A stretch of 64,000 nucleotides of DNA. Source: Synechococcus sp. RSCCF101 (lineage in GTDB: Bacteria; Cyanobacteriota; Cyanobacteriia; PCC-6307; Cyanobiaceae). The notes beneath the pieces were generated by a model, which was not told the DNA's origin, did no database searches, and saw only the letters and a program-made list of their open reading frames with translations. The DNA lies in assembly GCF_008807075.1 (NCBI RefSeq), contig NZ_CP035632.1:1-64000 (forward strand), in the 5' to 3' direction. Below, one piece after another: positions 47,098 to 55,588 of this stretch; the stretch's first letter is position 1; each line of letters begins with the position of its first letter. A program made the translations under genes and the position numbers.

Positions 47098-47178
47098 GGA
47101 GGTCTGTTCAGGACTGACTGGACGGTAAGGAGACCCTCCTGGCGGACCCTGAGGAACGCTGCGCTTCGTAATCCCGCG

Positions 47179-48717
47179 TCAGGGTTCGTTACCTGGCGAC
47201 ATGGCGTCGCTGTGGACGGAGGCGGCCCGTGCCCGTCCTCCATAGGCCCAGCGCTGCAGCGACTCCAGTTCCTCGCGCGCCGTGCGCGACAGCGGAACCA
47301 GCTGGGCCGCCGCCTGGATCAGGTCGTTCTCGCCGAACTCGCGCTGCTCGGCGAAGGCCAGGTGCATCGCCTCCACCACCGTCTGCTCCAGCTCGGCGCC
47401 GGAGAACCCTTCGGTGCGGCCCACCACCACCTCAAGGGGGATGGTGTGCCGCGGCCGGCGACGGCGCAGATGCAGATCGAGGATGGCGCGGCGCTCGCCG
47501 GCACTGGGCAGCTCCAGCAGGAAGATCTCATCGAAGCGGCCCTTGCGCAGCAGTTCCGGGGGCAGGCGGTCGATGCCGTTGGCGGTGGCCACCACGAACA
47601 CGGCGCTGGTCTTCTCCGCCATCCAGGTCAGCAGGCTGGCCAGCACCCGCTGGCTGGTGCCGCCATCGCCGCGGCCGCGGCCGGATTCGCCGAAGGCGAA
47701 CCCCTTGTCGATTTCATCGATCCAGAGCACGCAGGGGGCCATGGCCTCGGCCCGCTGAATCATCTCCCGGGTGCGGGCCTCACTGGCGCCCACCAGGCCG
47801 GAGAAGAGGCGCCCCACGTCGAGCCGCAGCAGCGGCATCGACCAGCTGTGGGCCACGGCCCGGGCGGTGAGCGATTTGCCCGTGCCCTGGGGGCCCACCA
47901 GCAGCACCCCGCGCGGCAGCGGCAGGCCGTAGCTGCGGGCCTCCTCGCTGAAGGCCTGGTGGCGTTGATCGAGCCAGGTCTTGAGCACCTCCAGTCCGCC
48001 GATGTCGGCCGGGGTGGCCTGGGTGGGGCAGTACTCCAGCAGCTCGCTGCGGGCGATCGCCTGGCGCTTCTCCTCCAGCACCTCCTCCAGGTCGTCGTGA
48101 TCGAGGCGGCCCCGCCGGGCCAGGGCCCGGGCGGCGATCTGCCGCACCCGCTGCTCGGTCAGCCCGCTGCAGCCCTGGCTGAGGGCCTCCAGGGTGCTCG
48201 GCGGCAGGGTCTGGCTGCTGGCGGTGGCGATGGCCCCCAGCAGGGTGCGGATCTCCTGCTGCGACGGCAGGGGCAGGTCCAGCAGGGTCACGCATTCCTC
48301 CAGATCGCCCGGAAGCTCCCAGCGGGCGGCGGTGATCACGAGGGTCTGAGGTCGGGAGGGCAGCTGCCGGGACAGGTTGCGCAGGCGCCGGGCCACACCG
48401 GGGTCCTCGCAGTAGCGGTGGAAGTCGGTGAGCAGGAGGATGGCCGCATCACCCGGCGGCAGGGAATCCAGGGCCTGCAGCGCCTGCATCGGCTGCCGGG
48501 CGGCCTCGCCGCCGCGGTTCGGCAGACCCTCCAGGCCGCCGATGAAATCCCAGCGCAGCAGCGATCGCCCGCCCAGGCGCCGGGCCGCCTCCTTCAGCAG
48601 CCGCTCGGCTCGCTCCTCCTCGATGGTGCGGATCCAGAGAATGGGCGTGCGGGCGCGGATCAGCAGATCCAGGTGCTCGCTCCAGCTCGGCTGCTGGCCG
48701 GCCGCCGCCTCAGCCAT
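47179..48717 (-). CDS. ycf46: AAA ATPase Ycf46-like
   Basis: 512-residue protein of the chloroplast/cyanobacterial Ycf46 family. The N-terminal half is a non-canonical domain (LLIRARTPILWIRTIEEERAE), followed by an AAA module: Walker A VGPQGTGKSLTARAVAHSW, Walker B VLWIDEIDKGFAF, and the second-region FDEIFLLELPSAGERRAIL. In Synechocystis a homologue has been linked to inorganic-carbon use; the exact role is unknown. Overlaps DUF177 by 8 bases. Confidence 0.92.
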   Translation of the reverse strand: MAEAAAGQQPSWSEHLDLLIRARTPILWIRTIEEERAERLLKEAARRLGGRSLLRWDFIGGLEGLPNRGGEAARQPMQALQALDSLPPGDAAILLLTDFHRYCEDPGVARRLRNLSRQLPSRPQTLVITAARWELPGDLEECVTLLDLPLPSQQEIRTLLGAIATASSQTLPPSTLEALSQGCSGLTEQRVRQIAARALARRGRLDHDDLEEVLEEKRQAIARSELLEYCPTQATPADIGGLEVLKTWLDQRHQAFSEEARSYGLPLPRGVLLVGPQGTGKSLTARAVAHSWSMPLLRLDVGRLFSGLVGASEARTREMIQRAEAMAPCVLWIDEIDKGFAFGESGRGRGDGGTSQRVLASLLTWMAEKTSAVFVVATANGIDRLPPELLRKGRFDEIFLLELPSAGERRAILDLHLRRRRPRHTIPLEVVVGRTEGFSGAELEQTVVEAMHLAFAEQREFGENDLIQAAAQLVPLSRTAREELESLQRWAYGGRARAASVHSDAMSPGNEP

Positions 48718-49234
48718 CGCCGGTGTCCTCCGGAAGGAGGCCGAGCCCGGCCAGGGCCTGCCAGCGGGGGTCGAGCCGCCGGGCCGCTGTCGGTTCGGGC
48801 GGCTGGGGCGGACCGGTGCACTCCTCGCCGCAGCGGTTCACCACCGCCAGCTGCAGATGGAGCTGCTCGAACAGCCACTGGGCGGGATCGAAGCGTTCGC
48901 CGGCTCCGATCCGTTCGATCAGCTCATCGCCCTCACCCCAGCTCGGCCAGGGGTCCCCACCGCCGGCGGGGGCGCTCTCGATCGCGATCAGCTCGCGGCC
49001 GCGGAAGCAGAGGCTGCGGTTGAAGCGGTTCAGGCAGCGATCGCAGCGCAGGGTCACGATCGTCTCCACATCGGCGTCCAGCTCGAGGGCTGAGCCCAGG
49101 TGGCGAGCGGTGAGGGATCCCCGGACCGGGGTCAGCGTCTCGATGCCCTCGAGACGCTGGTCCACGATCCAGTGGCGGCCCTCGTCAGCCTGGGCGATCT
49201 CCCTGAGGGGAACGGGAACCAGCCGGGTAGCCAT
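48710..49234 (-). CDS. yceD: DUF177/YceD-family protein (23S rRNA accumulation)
   Basis: 174 residues. LTARHLGSALELDADVETIVTLRCDRCLNRFNRSL carries the C-x2-C of DUF177, and a second Cys pair (NRCGEECTGPP) near the end may complete a metal site. Homologues in bacteria and plastids are needed for 23S rRNA accumulation. Lies 6 bases downstream of yidC and 8 overlapping with ycf46. Usual partner rpmF is absent nearby. Confidence 0.85.
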   Translation of the reverse strand: MATRLVPVPLREIAQADEGRHWIVDQRLEGIETLTPVRGSLTARHLGSALELDADVETIVTLRCDRCLNRFNRSLCFRGRELIAIESAPAGGGDPWPSWGEGDELIERIGAGERFDPAQWLFEQLHLQLAVVNRCGEECTGPPQPPEPTAARRLDPRWQALAGLGLLPEDTGDG

Positions 49235-49240
49235 GGCGGC

Positions 49241-50386
49241 TCACTTGCGCCCCTTCGGCTCGAAGGGGAGGCGGGTGTCCGACATGCCGACACCGGCCCC
49301 GGCCGTCGCCGGTGTGGCCTGCTGGGCCAGTTGCTTGTCGAGGATGGCCTGCAGGTTGTCGGGCAGGGCCTCGCGCGTGAGCAGGAAGGTCTGGAGAGCC
49401 TGGAAGATGTTGGCGATCACCATGTAGAGGAGAACGCCGGCCGGCAGCGGGAAGAAGAGGAACATCCCGGTGATCATCACCGGCGTGATCTTGTTCGCCG
49501 TGGACTGCTGCGGGTTCGCCGGCATGCCGAGGCCGGAGAGCAGCTGGGAGACGAACAGCGTCAGACCGAAGCCTCCCACCAGGATGGCGATGTCCCAGTT
49601 GATGGCGCCATCGGTGTAGAAGCCCACCTGCCCGAGAGCCCGGATGAACAGGAAGCCGCTGCGCGCCGCCAGGCCGGGGATCGTCACGTCCACGGTGGCA
49701 TCGCCGGTGGCCAGGGCGGTGATGGTTCCATCGTCGGAGACGGACACCACATCCTCACCGCGGCTGACGCTCCAGCTCGGGCTGAGTCCCTCGGGCCGGC
49801 TGGCCTTGCTCAGAACCTCGGCGTAGGGCTTGCCATCCCGGGTCTCCAGCAGAACGGTGGCCTGATCGCCCACCGCCAGACGATTGCCGCCGGGAAGGCT
49901 GGCGATCACCGGCACATGCTCGGTTTCGCTGTAGAAGATGGAATGGCTGGCGGAGGTGAAGGGCTTGATCTCCGCCGAGGCGATCTGTTCCGGCGACTGG
50001 ACCTTGATGTTCAGGTTGTAGGGAACATCGGCGAACGGTGACCCCCGCAGCGTCGCGAACAGGGCGAACAGGATGGGCATCTGTACCAGCAGGGGCAGGC
50101 AGCCGGCCAGCGGACTACCGAACTCCTTCATCAGCTTGCCGAGCTCTTCCTGCTGCTTCTGTGGGTTGTTGGCGAAGCGGCTCTTGATCTCCGCCTGGCG
50201 CTGTTGCATCACTGGCTGGGCGATGCGCATCCGCCGGGCGCTGCGGATCGATCCGGCGCTCAGCGGGAAGAGCGCCAGGCGGATCACCACCGTCAGCGCG
50301 ATGATCGCCAGCCCGTAGCTGGGCACCAATCCATAGAAGAAATCCAGGATGGGCAGCAGCAGGTTGTCCGAGATGAAGCCGATCAC
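49241..50386 (-). CDS. yidC: Membrane protein insertase YidC/Alb3
   Basis: 381-residue insertase of plasma and thylakoid membranes. Membrane segments [56 protein letters not shown] and [20 protein letters not shown]; the basic loop [20 protein letters not shown] lies between the first two. A ~130-residue non-membrane insertion follows the second helix and includes a Big-like stretch ([20 protein letters not shown]). Downstream of the PH protein, rnpA and rpmH. Confidence 0.95.
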   Translation of the reverse strand: MIGFISDNLLLPILDFFYGLVPSYGLAIIALTVVIRLALFPLSAGSIRSARRMRIAQPVMQQRQAEIKSRFANNPQKQQEELGKLMKEFGSPLAGCLPLLVQMPILFALFATLRGSPFADVPYNLNIKVQSPEQIASAEIKPFTSASHSIFYSETEHVPVIASLPGGNRLAVGDQATVLLETRDGKPYAEVLSKASRPEGLSPSWSVSRGEDVVSVSDDGTITALATGDATVDVTIPGLAARSGFLFIRALGQVGFYTDGAINWDIAILVGGFGLTLFVSQLLSGLGMPANPQQSTANKITPVMITGMFLFFPLPAGVLLYMVIANIFQALQTFLLTREALPDNLQAILDKQLAQQATPATAGAGVGMSDTRLPFEPKGRK

Positions 50387-50477
50387 GGCGGAGTCAGTGG
50401 TGGGGGTGAGGGAGCCGCTTCAGTGTGCCCGAGCGGAGTGAGGGATGTGGCCGCCGGGGCTGGCCCGGCGGTGCGGT

Positions 50478-50924
50478 TCAGGCGGCGAAGCCCTGGGGGG
50501 ACGCCTCTGGCCGGCTCGATGAGGAGCCGCGGGCCTGCATGCGCTCAAGGATGTAGGCCTCGGTCTCGCGGAAGCGGGGCACGGAGCGCATCTCCAGCTT
50601 GGTGCCGTCGCGCAGAACCAGAACCATGTCCCCCCAGGCCCCGAGGCCGCGCGGCACGCTGCGCACCTCCCTGATCTGGCTGTAGGCGACCTGGGAGCGG
50701 TCGCGTCCCCGCCAGCCTCCGGTCACGGAGACACGGCGACTGGTGATACGGAAGCGCAGCCAGAGGGCGCGCACCGCGGCGCCCACCGCGAAGGGAAGCC
50801 CGATCACGGTGAGCCCGAAGATCAGGTTCACGATCAGGTCACCCCGGGCCGGGCCCCCCTCGTAGAAGACGGTCTCCGAGCCGGACCCGGCGGGACCCGC
50901 AGCCGTGGTGTTCTGTTCCGTCAT
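50478..50924 (-). CDS. PH-domain membrane protein (bPH_2-like)
   Basis: 148 residues. An acidic N-terminal tail, two short hydrophobic segments (DLIVNLIFGLTVIGLPFAVGAAV), then a beta-rich PH-like domain (RFRITSRRVSVTGGWRGRDRSQVAYSQIREV, GDMVLVLRDGTKLEMRSVPRF). Function unknown. The ATGA start overlaps the rnpA stop, so it is embedded in the rpmH-rnpA-yidC cluster, a position often taken by this protein in cyanobacteria. Confidence 0.85.
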   Translation of the reverse strand: MTEQNTTAAGPAGSGSETVFYEGGPARGDLIVNLIFGLTVIGLPFAVGAAVRALWLRFRITSRRVSVTGGWRGRDRSQVAYSQIREVRSVPRGLGAWGDMVLVLRDGTKLEMRSVPRFRETEAYILERMQARGSSSSRPEASPQGFAA

Positions 50925-51310
50925 GCCGTCACCCCCTCATCCAGTAGCAGTCGCTCACATTCTTCCAGCAGGTCCGCAGCCGCCGCATCCCGGCAGCCGG
51001 GTTTGAGGCTCAGCATCAGCCAGCGGCCATCGCTTTGAACCTCCCTCCCGATCAGGCGGCTGCTGAGCCATTGGTGAAGCAGACGTCTCAGCCGGTTGCG
51101 GTGCACGGAGCCCTTGCAGGCCTTGCCGCTGATCACCACAGCGCAGCGCCAGGCGCTCGTGGGAGCGGCTCTGAGCTCGCCCTTCAGGCCGCTGGGCCGG
51201 GCCGACACCGTTCTGAGGGTCATGAAGCGGCCCTGCCGGACCCGCCCGCGGCGGTAGAGGCGATCGAAGCAGCGTCGGCCCCGCAGGCGCAGCGACGGTG
51301 GCAGGGCCAC
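50921..51310 (-). CDS. rnpA: Ribonuclease P protein component
   Basis: 129-residue basic protein that binds RNase P RNA and helps process tRNA 5' ends. LPPSLRLRGRRCFDRLYRRGR and the RNR motif region (GSVHRNRLRRLLHQWL) are present. Twenty bases downstream of rpmH, as in most bacteria. Confidence 0.94.
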   Translation of the reverse strand: MALPPSLRLRGRRCFDRLYRRGRVRQGRFMTLRTVSARPSGLKGELRAAPTSAWRCAVVISGKACKGSVHRNRLRRLLHQWLSSRLIGREVQSDGRWLMLSLKPGCRDAAAADLLEECERLLLDEGVTA

Positions 51311-51329
51311 AGTGCGGATCGATCCCGGA

Positions 51330-51466
51330 TCAGACGGCCAGTCGGGCCCGTCCGCGGCGGCGGCGGGAACGGATCACGCGCCGGCCGGTGTGGGTGCGCA
51401 TGCGAACCCTGAAGCCCGAGACGCGTTTGCGCTTGCGACTGGTCCCCCGAGGGTGCGCTTGGTCAT
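51330..51466 (-). CDS. rpmH: 50S ribosomal protein L34 (one-base frameshift)
   Basis: Starts MTKRTLGG at 51466, then the expected tail [20 protein letters not shown] and [17 protein letters not shown] is in the next frame, ending at 51330. The break is in the run of five G on the minus strand (51444-51448), where six would restore a normal 45-residue L34. L34 is not annotated by frame alone because of this break and its short length. It heads the rnpA-PH-yidC series. A sequence error is far more likely than loss, since L34 is conserved in bacteria. Confidence 0.9.
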
Positions 51467-51519
51467 GGTCTGCGGTGCCTCACGTCAGCGTCGAATCGAT
51501 GATGGTATCAGCGGCTGCC

Positions 51520-52113
51520 TCAGGGATCGATCTGGATCAGCCAGCTGCCGAGATAGCCCGCCATCGGCACATCACCGGGCGCCTGGGCGAGGGCATTGAA
51601 CTGGAACATGCCGCTGTCGCTGGGGTTGAAGATGCGCATCACGATCCCGATGGTCCCCTCGTCCGGGATGGGAGTCTCCGGGAACATCTCGATCGCCGAA
51701 CCCGATTCATTCACCTCGAACACGGCCGGGAGTTCCTCCAGGCAGCGGGTGCGGGAGAGCATGCCGCCCAGCTGCATCCTGCAGAGCTTGAGATTTTCCG
51801 GATCGATCTTGGCGTCGAAGTAGTCGGGCACCGTCACGGTGAGCTTGAGAATCGCCGTCTTGCGATCCTTCTCCTTGAGCACCAGGTAGTAATCGGCCCG
51901 ATCCCGCCGATTGGTCGAAGTGGAGAAGTAGTAGAGCTTGCGGTAGTCGCGGTTGTTGTCCCAGCGGAATTCGAACAGGCTCGGCGTGCCCTGGGCCAGG
52001 GCGGCGGGAGCGGTGATCGGAGCGACCGTGGCCAGGCCCAGGGCACCCAGACCGAGGGCGAGCCGGCGCCACCAGCTGGAGGGGGAGCGATGACGGTGAA
52101 GGCTGGAGCGCAT
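51520..52113 (-). CDS. DUF2808 exported protein
   Basis: 197 residues with a signal peptide (basic RSSLHRHRSPSSWWRR, hydrophobic LALGLGALGLATVAPITAPAA, cleavage after ALAQ). The mature part, PSLFEFRWDNNRDYRKLYYF and YYLVLKEKDRKTAILKLTV, has the DUF2808 pattern common in cyanobacteria. Two cysteines (KLC, RTRC) may pair. Function unknown. Confidence 0.8.
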   Translation of the reverse strand: MRSSLHRHRSPSSWWRRLALGLGALGLATVAPITAPAALAQGTPSLFEFRWDNNRDYRKLYYFSTSTNRRDRADYYLVLKEKDRKTAILKLTVTVPDYFDAKIDPENLKLCRMQLGGMLSRTRCLEELPAVFEVNESGSAIEMFPETPIPDEGTIGIVMRIFNPSDSGMFQFNALAQAPGDVPMAGYLGSWLIQIDP

Positions 52114-52219
52114 GGTGTCGGTGGTGGAGGGCGGTGGAGCGGGGCCTGAGAATTGGTTCCCGTGATTCTCAGGGAGACCCGGGCGGGTCAGGTCGGCCGC
52201 GTGGGCGGCGCCTGAGCTG

Positions 52220-52600
52220 TCAGTTGTGACCGGATCTGTCCGGTCGCAGTCGCATCGCCTCCCGCAGATAGGGATGGTGGGGCTGCCGCTGCGGCTCCAT
52301 CCAGACGTGGGCCAGCAGGCGGATGCAGCGCGGCAGGTCGCCCGCCACGGTCATCTGCTGGCAGTCGAGCAGGGCCACCTCGTTCCATCCCGCCCAGCGG
52401 CGGGCAACCGCGGCCGGGAAGCAGGCATCCAGATCGGCGGTGACACTGAAGGTCACTGACACGACGCGGGGTCCCTCCAGACCGTTGCTCTCGATCAGGG
52501 CCGCCAGCAGCTCCTGCACGGCGGCGGCGATCGAGGCGCTGCTGTTCTCCTCGGCTGTGGTCGCGCCGCGAAGGGCCCGCAGCCGCAGGGGCTCCGTCAT
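52220..52600 (-). CDS. aroH: Chorismate mutase, AroH type
   Basis: 126-residue monofunctional mutase converting chorismate to prephenate for Phe/Tyr. RALRGATTAEENSSASIAAAVQELL, VVSVTFSVTADLDACFPAAVARR (active-site Arg) and RCIRLLAHVWM match the trimeric AroH family. ATGA overlap with the upstream sppA stop indicates co-translation. Confidence 0.93.
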   Translation of the reverse strand: MTEPLRLRALRGATTAEENSSASIAAAVQELLAALIESNGLEGPRVVSVTFSVTADLDACFPAAVARRWAGWNEVALLDCQQMTVAGDLPRCIRLLAHVWMEPQRQPHHPYLREAMRLRPDRSGHN

Positions 52601-53409
52601 GGCCTGTAGAGCCACAGAACCTGCCCGCTCCAGGCGAGATCCAGGCTGAGGCTGCCCTGCAGATCCGTCAGCAGGCTCCGGCCCGGAATCAGCCCGGCGA
52701 AGCGACGCTTCTGCTTGCCGAAGGTGATCGGGCGGGTGTCGTCCTCATCGAGGCCAGCCAGGCGGGCCGCAAGCCGGCGGGCATGGTCCTCATCGCCCAG
52801 TTCGTCCACCAGGCCCAGCTCCAGGGCCTGGGCACCGCTGAACACCCGGCCGTCGGCGAAGGCCCGCACCGCCTCAGCACTGAGACCGCGCCCCTCGGCC
52901 ACCGCGCTCACGAACTGGTCGTAGCTGCTGTCGATCAGCTCCTGCAGCAGGCGCCGCTCGTCATCCGTCAGGGCCCGGTCCGGCGACAGGATGTCCTTGT
53001 AGAGGCCGCTCTTGACCGTTTCGAAGCGGATGCCGACCCGCTCCAGCAGCCGGGAGAGGTTGTTGCCGCGAAGGATCACGCCGATCGACCCGGTGATCGT
53101 GCCCGGATTGGCGACCACCTTCTCGGCGGCCACGCCCACGTAGACGCCACCGGAGGCGGAGATGTTGCCGAAGTGAGCGACCACATGGCAGCCCTTCTTC
53201 CGCAATCGAAGGATGGCGGCGTGGATCTCCTGGCTGTCGCCCACCGTTCCGCCCGGGCTGTCCACCCGCAGCAGCAGGGCGGGGCACTCGCGCTCCTCCA
53301 CCTGCCGCAGGGCCTTGAGCACCCGATCGCGTGTGCCAGCGGCGATCGGACCCTCCACGCAGATGCGCGCCATGCGACGGCGGCTCTTGCGACGCCAGGG
53401 CCAGACCAT
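52597..53409 (-). CDS. sppA: Signal peptide peptidase SppA (short form)
   Basis: Serine protease that clears cleaved signal peptides at the membrane. 270 residues: LLLRVDSPGGTVGDSQEIHAAI, the nucleophile in GNISASGGVYVGVAA, and GTITGSIGVILRGNNLSRLLERVGI containing the oxyanion/second-subunit residues. The usual N-terminal hydrophobic anchor is replaced by a basic start (MVWPWRRKSRRRMARI). Start at 53409; the long frame upstream is shadow of the divergent EamA gene. Confidence 0.9.
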   Translation of the reverse strand: MVWPWRRKSRRRMARICVEGPIAAGTRDRVLKALRQVEERECPALLLRVDSPGGTVGDSQEIHAAILRLRKKGCHVVAHFGNISASGGVYVGVAAEKVVANPGTITGSIGVILRGNNLSRLLERVGIRFETVKSGLYKDILSPDRALTDDERRLLQELIDSSYDQFVSAVAEGRGLSAEAVRAFADGRVFSGAQALELGLVDELGDEDHARRLAARLAGLDEDDTRPITFGKQKRRFAGLIPGRSLLTDLQGSLSLDLAWSGQVLWLYRP

Positions 53410-53473
53410 CTGCTTCTGTCGGGGGGCCGATCCTAGAAAGGGGCGCCACGAGGCCCTCACGGCAGCCCGTCCG

Positions 53474-54490
53474 ATGCCGGCACCGCTGATCTGGATGCTG
53501 ATGGTGCTGCCGTTCGTCCTCTGGGGAACGGCCATGGCGGCGATGGCCCCTCTGGTCAGCAGCGGTGGCCCCTGGCTGGTGGCGGGGCTGCGCCTGTTTC
53601 CGGCCGGCCTGCTGCTTCTGCTGACCCTGCCGCTGCTCGGGCGCTCCTGGCGGCTGGACCCGCGCGATCTGGGGTGGTGCCTGGCCTTCACCGTGGTGGA
53701 CGCCACCCTGTTCCAGGGACTGCTGGCCCAGGGACTCCGCTTCACCGGAGCCGGACTGGGCTCGGTTCTGATCGACTCCCAGCCCCTGATGGTGGCGCTG
53801 CTGGCCCGCCTGCTGTTCGCCGATCCGATCAATCCGGTCGGCTGGTTCGGTTTGTCTCTCGGGCTGGTCGCCATCGCCTGTCTCGGGCTGCCGGCGCCGG
53901 TTCTGCAGGAGTGGTGGCTGCAGGGACCAAGCGCCGGTTTTCTGACCGCCGGAGCCGGCGGCACGCTGCTGATGCTTGGGGCCGCGCTGGCCATGGCCAG
54001 CGGAACCGTGCTCAGCCGCTATGCCTGCCGCCACAGCGATCCGGTGGCGGTCACGGCCTGGCACATGCTCGCGGGCTCACTGCCCCTGCTGCTGGCCCAT
54101 GTCCTGACCGTCGGTCCGCCCGCGCAGACGGCATCGACGCTGCTCCCCCCCTGGGGACCGGCGGAATGGGGACTGATGGCCTACGCCAGCCTGTTCGGCG
54201 GGGCCATCGCCTACGGACTGTTCTTCTGGTTCGCCGGGCGCGGCAGCCTCACCAGCTTCACCTCGCTCACCTTTCTCACGCCCGTCTTCGCCCTGATCTG
54301 CGGCGTGCTGCTGCTCGGTGAGCGCCTGCACCCGCTGCAGTGGCTCGGTGTGCTCCTGGCCCTGCTGTCCGTGCTGCTGATTCACCAGCGGGCCCGCCTC
54401 TGGTCGGGGGGCACCGCGGGCGGGACCCGGCCTGCCGAGGTGGCCCTGAGCGGCGCGGCGTCACAACCCGAGGAGGCGCTGCAGCCGTGA
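53474..54490 (+). CDS. EamA-family (DMT) transporter
   Basis: 338 residues, ten predicted membrane helices in two EamA repeats; the first begins PLIWMLMVLPFVLWGTAMAAM, the second GAALAMASGTVLSRYACRH. Repeat ends include FLTPVFALICGVLLLGERLHPLQWLG, typical of RhaT/EamA exporters. Substrate unknown. Overlaps the glycosyltransferase start by GTGA, so probably co-expressed with it. Divergent from sppA (64-base gap). Confidence 0.88.
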   Translation: MPAPLIWMLMVLPFVLWGTAMAAMAPLVSSGGPWLVAGLRLFPAGLLLLLTLPLLGRSWRLDPRDLGWCLAFTVVDATLFQGLLAQGLRFTGAGLGSVLIDSQPLMVALLARLLFADPINPVGWFGLSLGLVAIACLGLPAPVLQEWWLQGPSAGFLTAGAGGTLLMLGAALAMASGTVLSRYACRHSDPVAVTAWHMLAGSLPLLLAHVLTVGPPAQTASTLLPPWGPAEWGLMAYASLFGGAIAYGLFFWFAGRGSLTSFTSLTFLTPVFALICGVLLLGERLHPLQWLGVLLALLSVLLIHQRARLWSGGTAGGTRPAEVALSGAASQPEEALQP

Positions 54491-55578
54491 CCCTCAGGCT
54501 CCTGGTCGTGAGCACCCCCACCGGCGCCATCGGTTCGGGAGCCGGCGGAGGGGTGGAGCTGACCCTGGTGTCACTGGTGGCCGGTCTGCTGGAGCGCGGG
54601 CATGCCGTCACGGTGCTGGCGCCGGAGGGGTCACGGCTGCCGCCCTGCTGTGCCGGGGCCGCCCTGGAGCTCTGTGCCGGCGCTCTCCAGCCCAGCTGGC
54701 AGCACCGGCAGCGGGATGAACCGGTGACCATGCCCCACGGCGCGGTGCTCGCCGGCCTGTGGGATCGCGCCCTCCAGCGCGCGGACGGCATGGACCGGGT
54801 GCTCAACCTCGCCTACGACTGGCTGCCCTTCTGGCTCACGCCCCATCTGCGCACACCCCTGCACCATCTGGTGAGCATGGGCTCGGTCTCCGAGGCGATG
54901 GATGCGGCGATCGAGACCGTCGCGCGCCGGGACCTCTCGCGGCTGGCCTTTCACACCCGCAGCCAGGCGGCCGACTTTCAACTTCCGGGAGTTCCGACGG
55001 TGCTGGGGAACGGCTTCGACCTCAGCGCCTACAGCCTCACCGAGCAGCCCGATCCCGTGCTGGGCTGGGTGGGACGCATCGCTCCGGAGAAGGGCCTGGA
55101 GGATGCCGCCCGGGCTGCGGCGCTCGCCGGCCTGCCCCTGCGCATCTGGGGCCGGCTCGAGGACACCGCCTACGCCGCGGCGGTGGAGGCCTCCGTGCCT
55201 GCCGGCACCCTCGAGTGGGGCGGCTTCCTGCCCACGGAGCTCCTCCAGGCCCGACTGGGCCGCTGCCTGGCGCTGCTGAACACCCCCAAGTGGAACGAGG
55301 CCTTCGGCAACGTGGTGGTGGAGGCCATGGCCTGCGGCGTGCCGGTCATCGCCTACGACCGCGGCGGGCCCGGAGAGCTGGTCCAACCCGGTGAGAATGG
55401 ACTCCTGGTGGCTGCCGATGACGTTCCCGCCATGGCCCAGGCCGTTGCGACGGTCGGACAGCTGGATCGGGCTGGCGTGCGGCGCTGGGCGGAACGGCAC
55501 TGCTCCCGGGAGGCCTTCGCCGAACGGGTCGAGGGCTGGCTGCTCGGCCGGGGGGTGGCGATAGGGTCGCCGCTCTGA
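54487..55578 (+). CDS. GT4 glycosyltransferase, UDP-glucose:tetrahydrobiopterin glucosyltransferase-like
   Basis: 363-residue GT-B enzyme. RLLVVSTPTGAIGSGAGGGVELTL at the N-terminus, LNLAYDWLPFWLTP, HLVSMGSVSEAMDAAIE, LGWVGRIAPEKGLEDAARAA and the donor-site NEAFGNVVVEAMACGVPVI with GGPGE. The combination STPxGxIGSGxGGGVELTL, NLAYDWLP and SMGSxSE matches the cyanobacterial BGluT that glucosylates tetrahydrobiopterin, from memory of that family. Pteridine glycosides may aid light responses. GTG start overlapping EamA. Confidence 0.72.
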   Translation: MTLRLLVVSTPTGAIGSGAGGGVELTLVSLVAGLLERGHAVTVLAPEGSRLPPCCAGAALELCAGALQPSWQHRQRDEPVTMPHGAVLAGLWDRALQRADGMDRVLNLAYDWLPFWLTPHLRTPLHHLVSMGSVSEAMDAAIETVARRDLSRLAFHTRSQAADFQLPGVPTVLGNGFDLSAYSLTEQPDPVLGWVGRIAPEKGLEDAARAAALAGLPLRIWGRLEDTAYAAAVEASVPAGTLEWGGFLPTELLQARLGRCLALLNTPKWNEAFGNVVVEAMACGVPVIAYDRGGPGELVQPGENGLLVAADDVPAMAQAVATVGQLDRAGVRRWAERHCSREAFAERVEGWLLGRGVAIGSPL

Positions 55579-55588
55579 ATCCGCCGCC

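Noticed and set aside
46867-49023. 718-codon plus-strand frame opposite ycf46
   Set aside because: Antisense shadow of ycf46 and DUF177, rich in Gly/Gln/His as expected from reverse reading.
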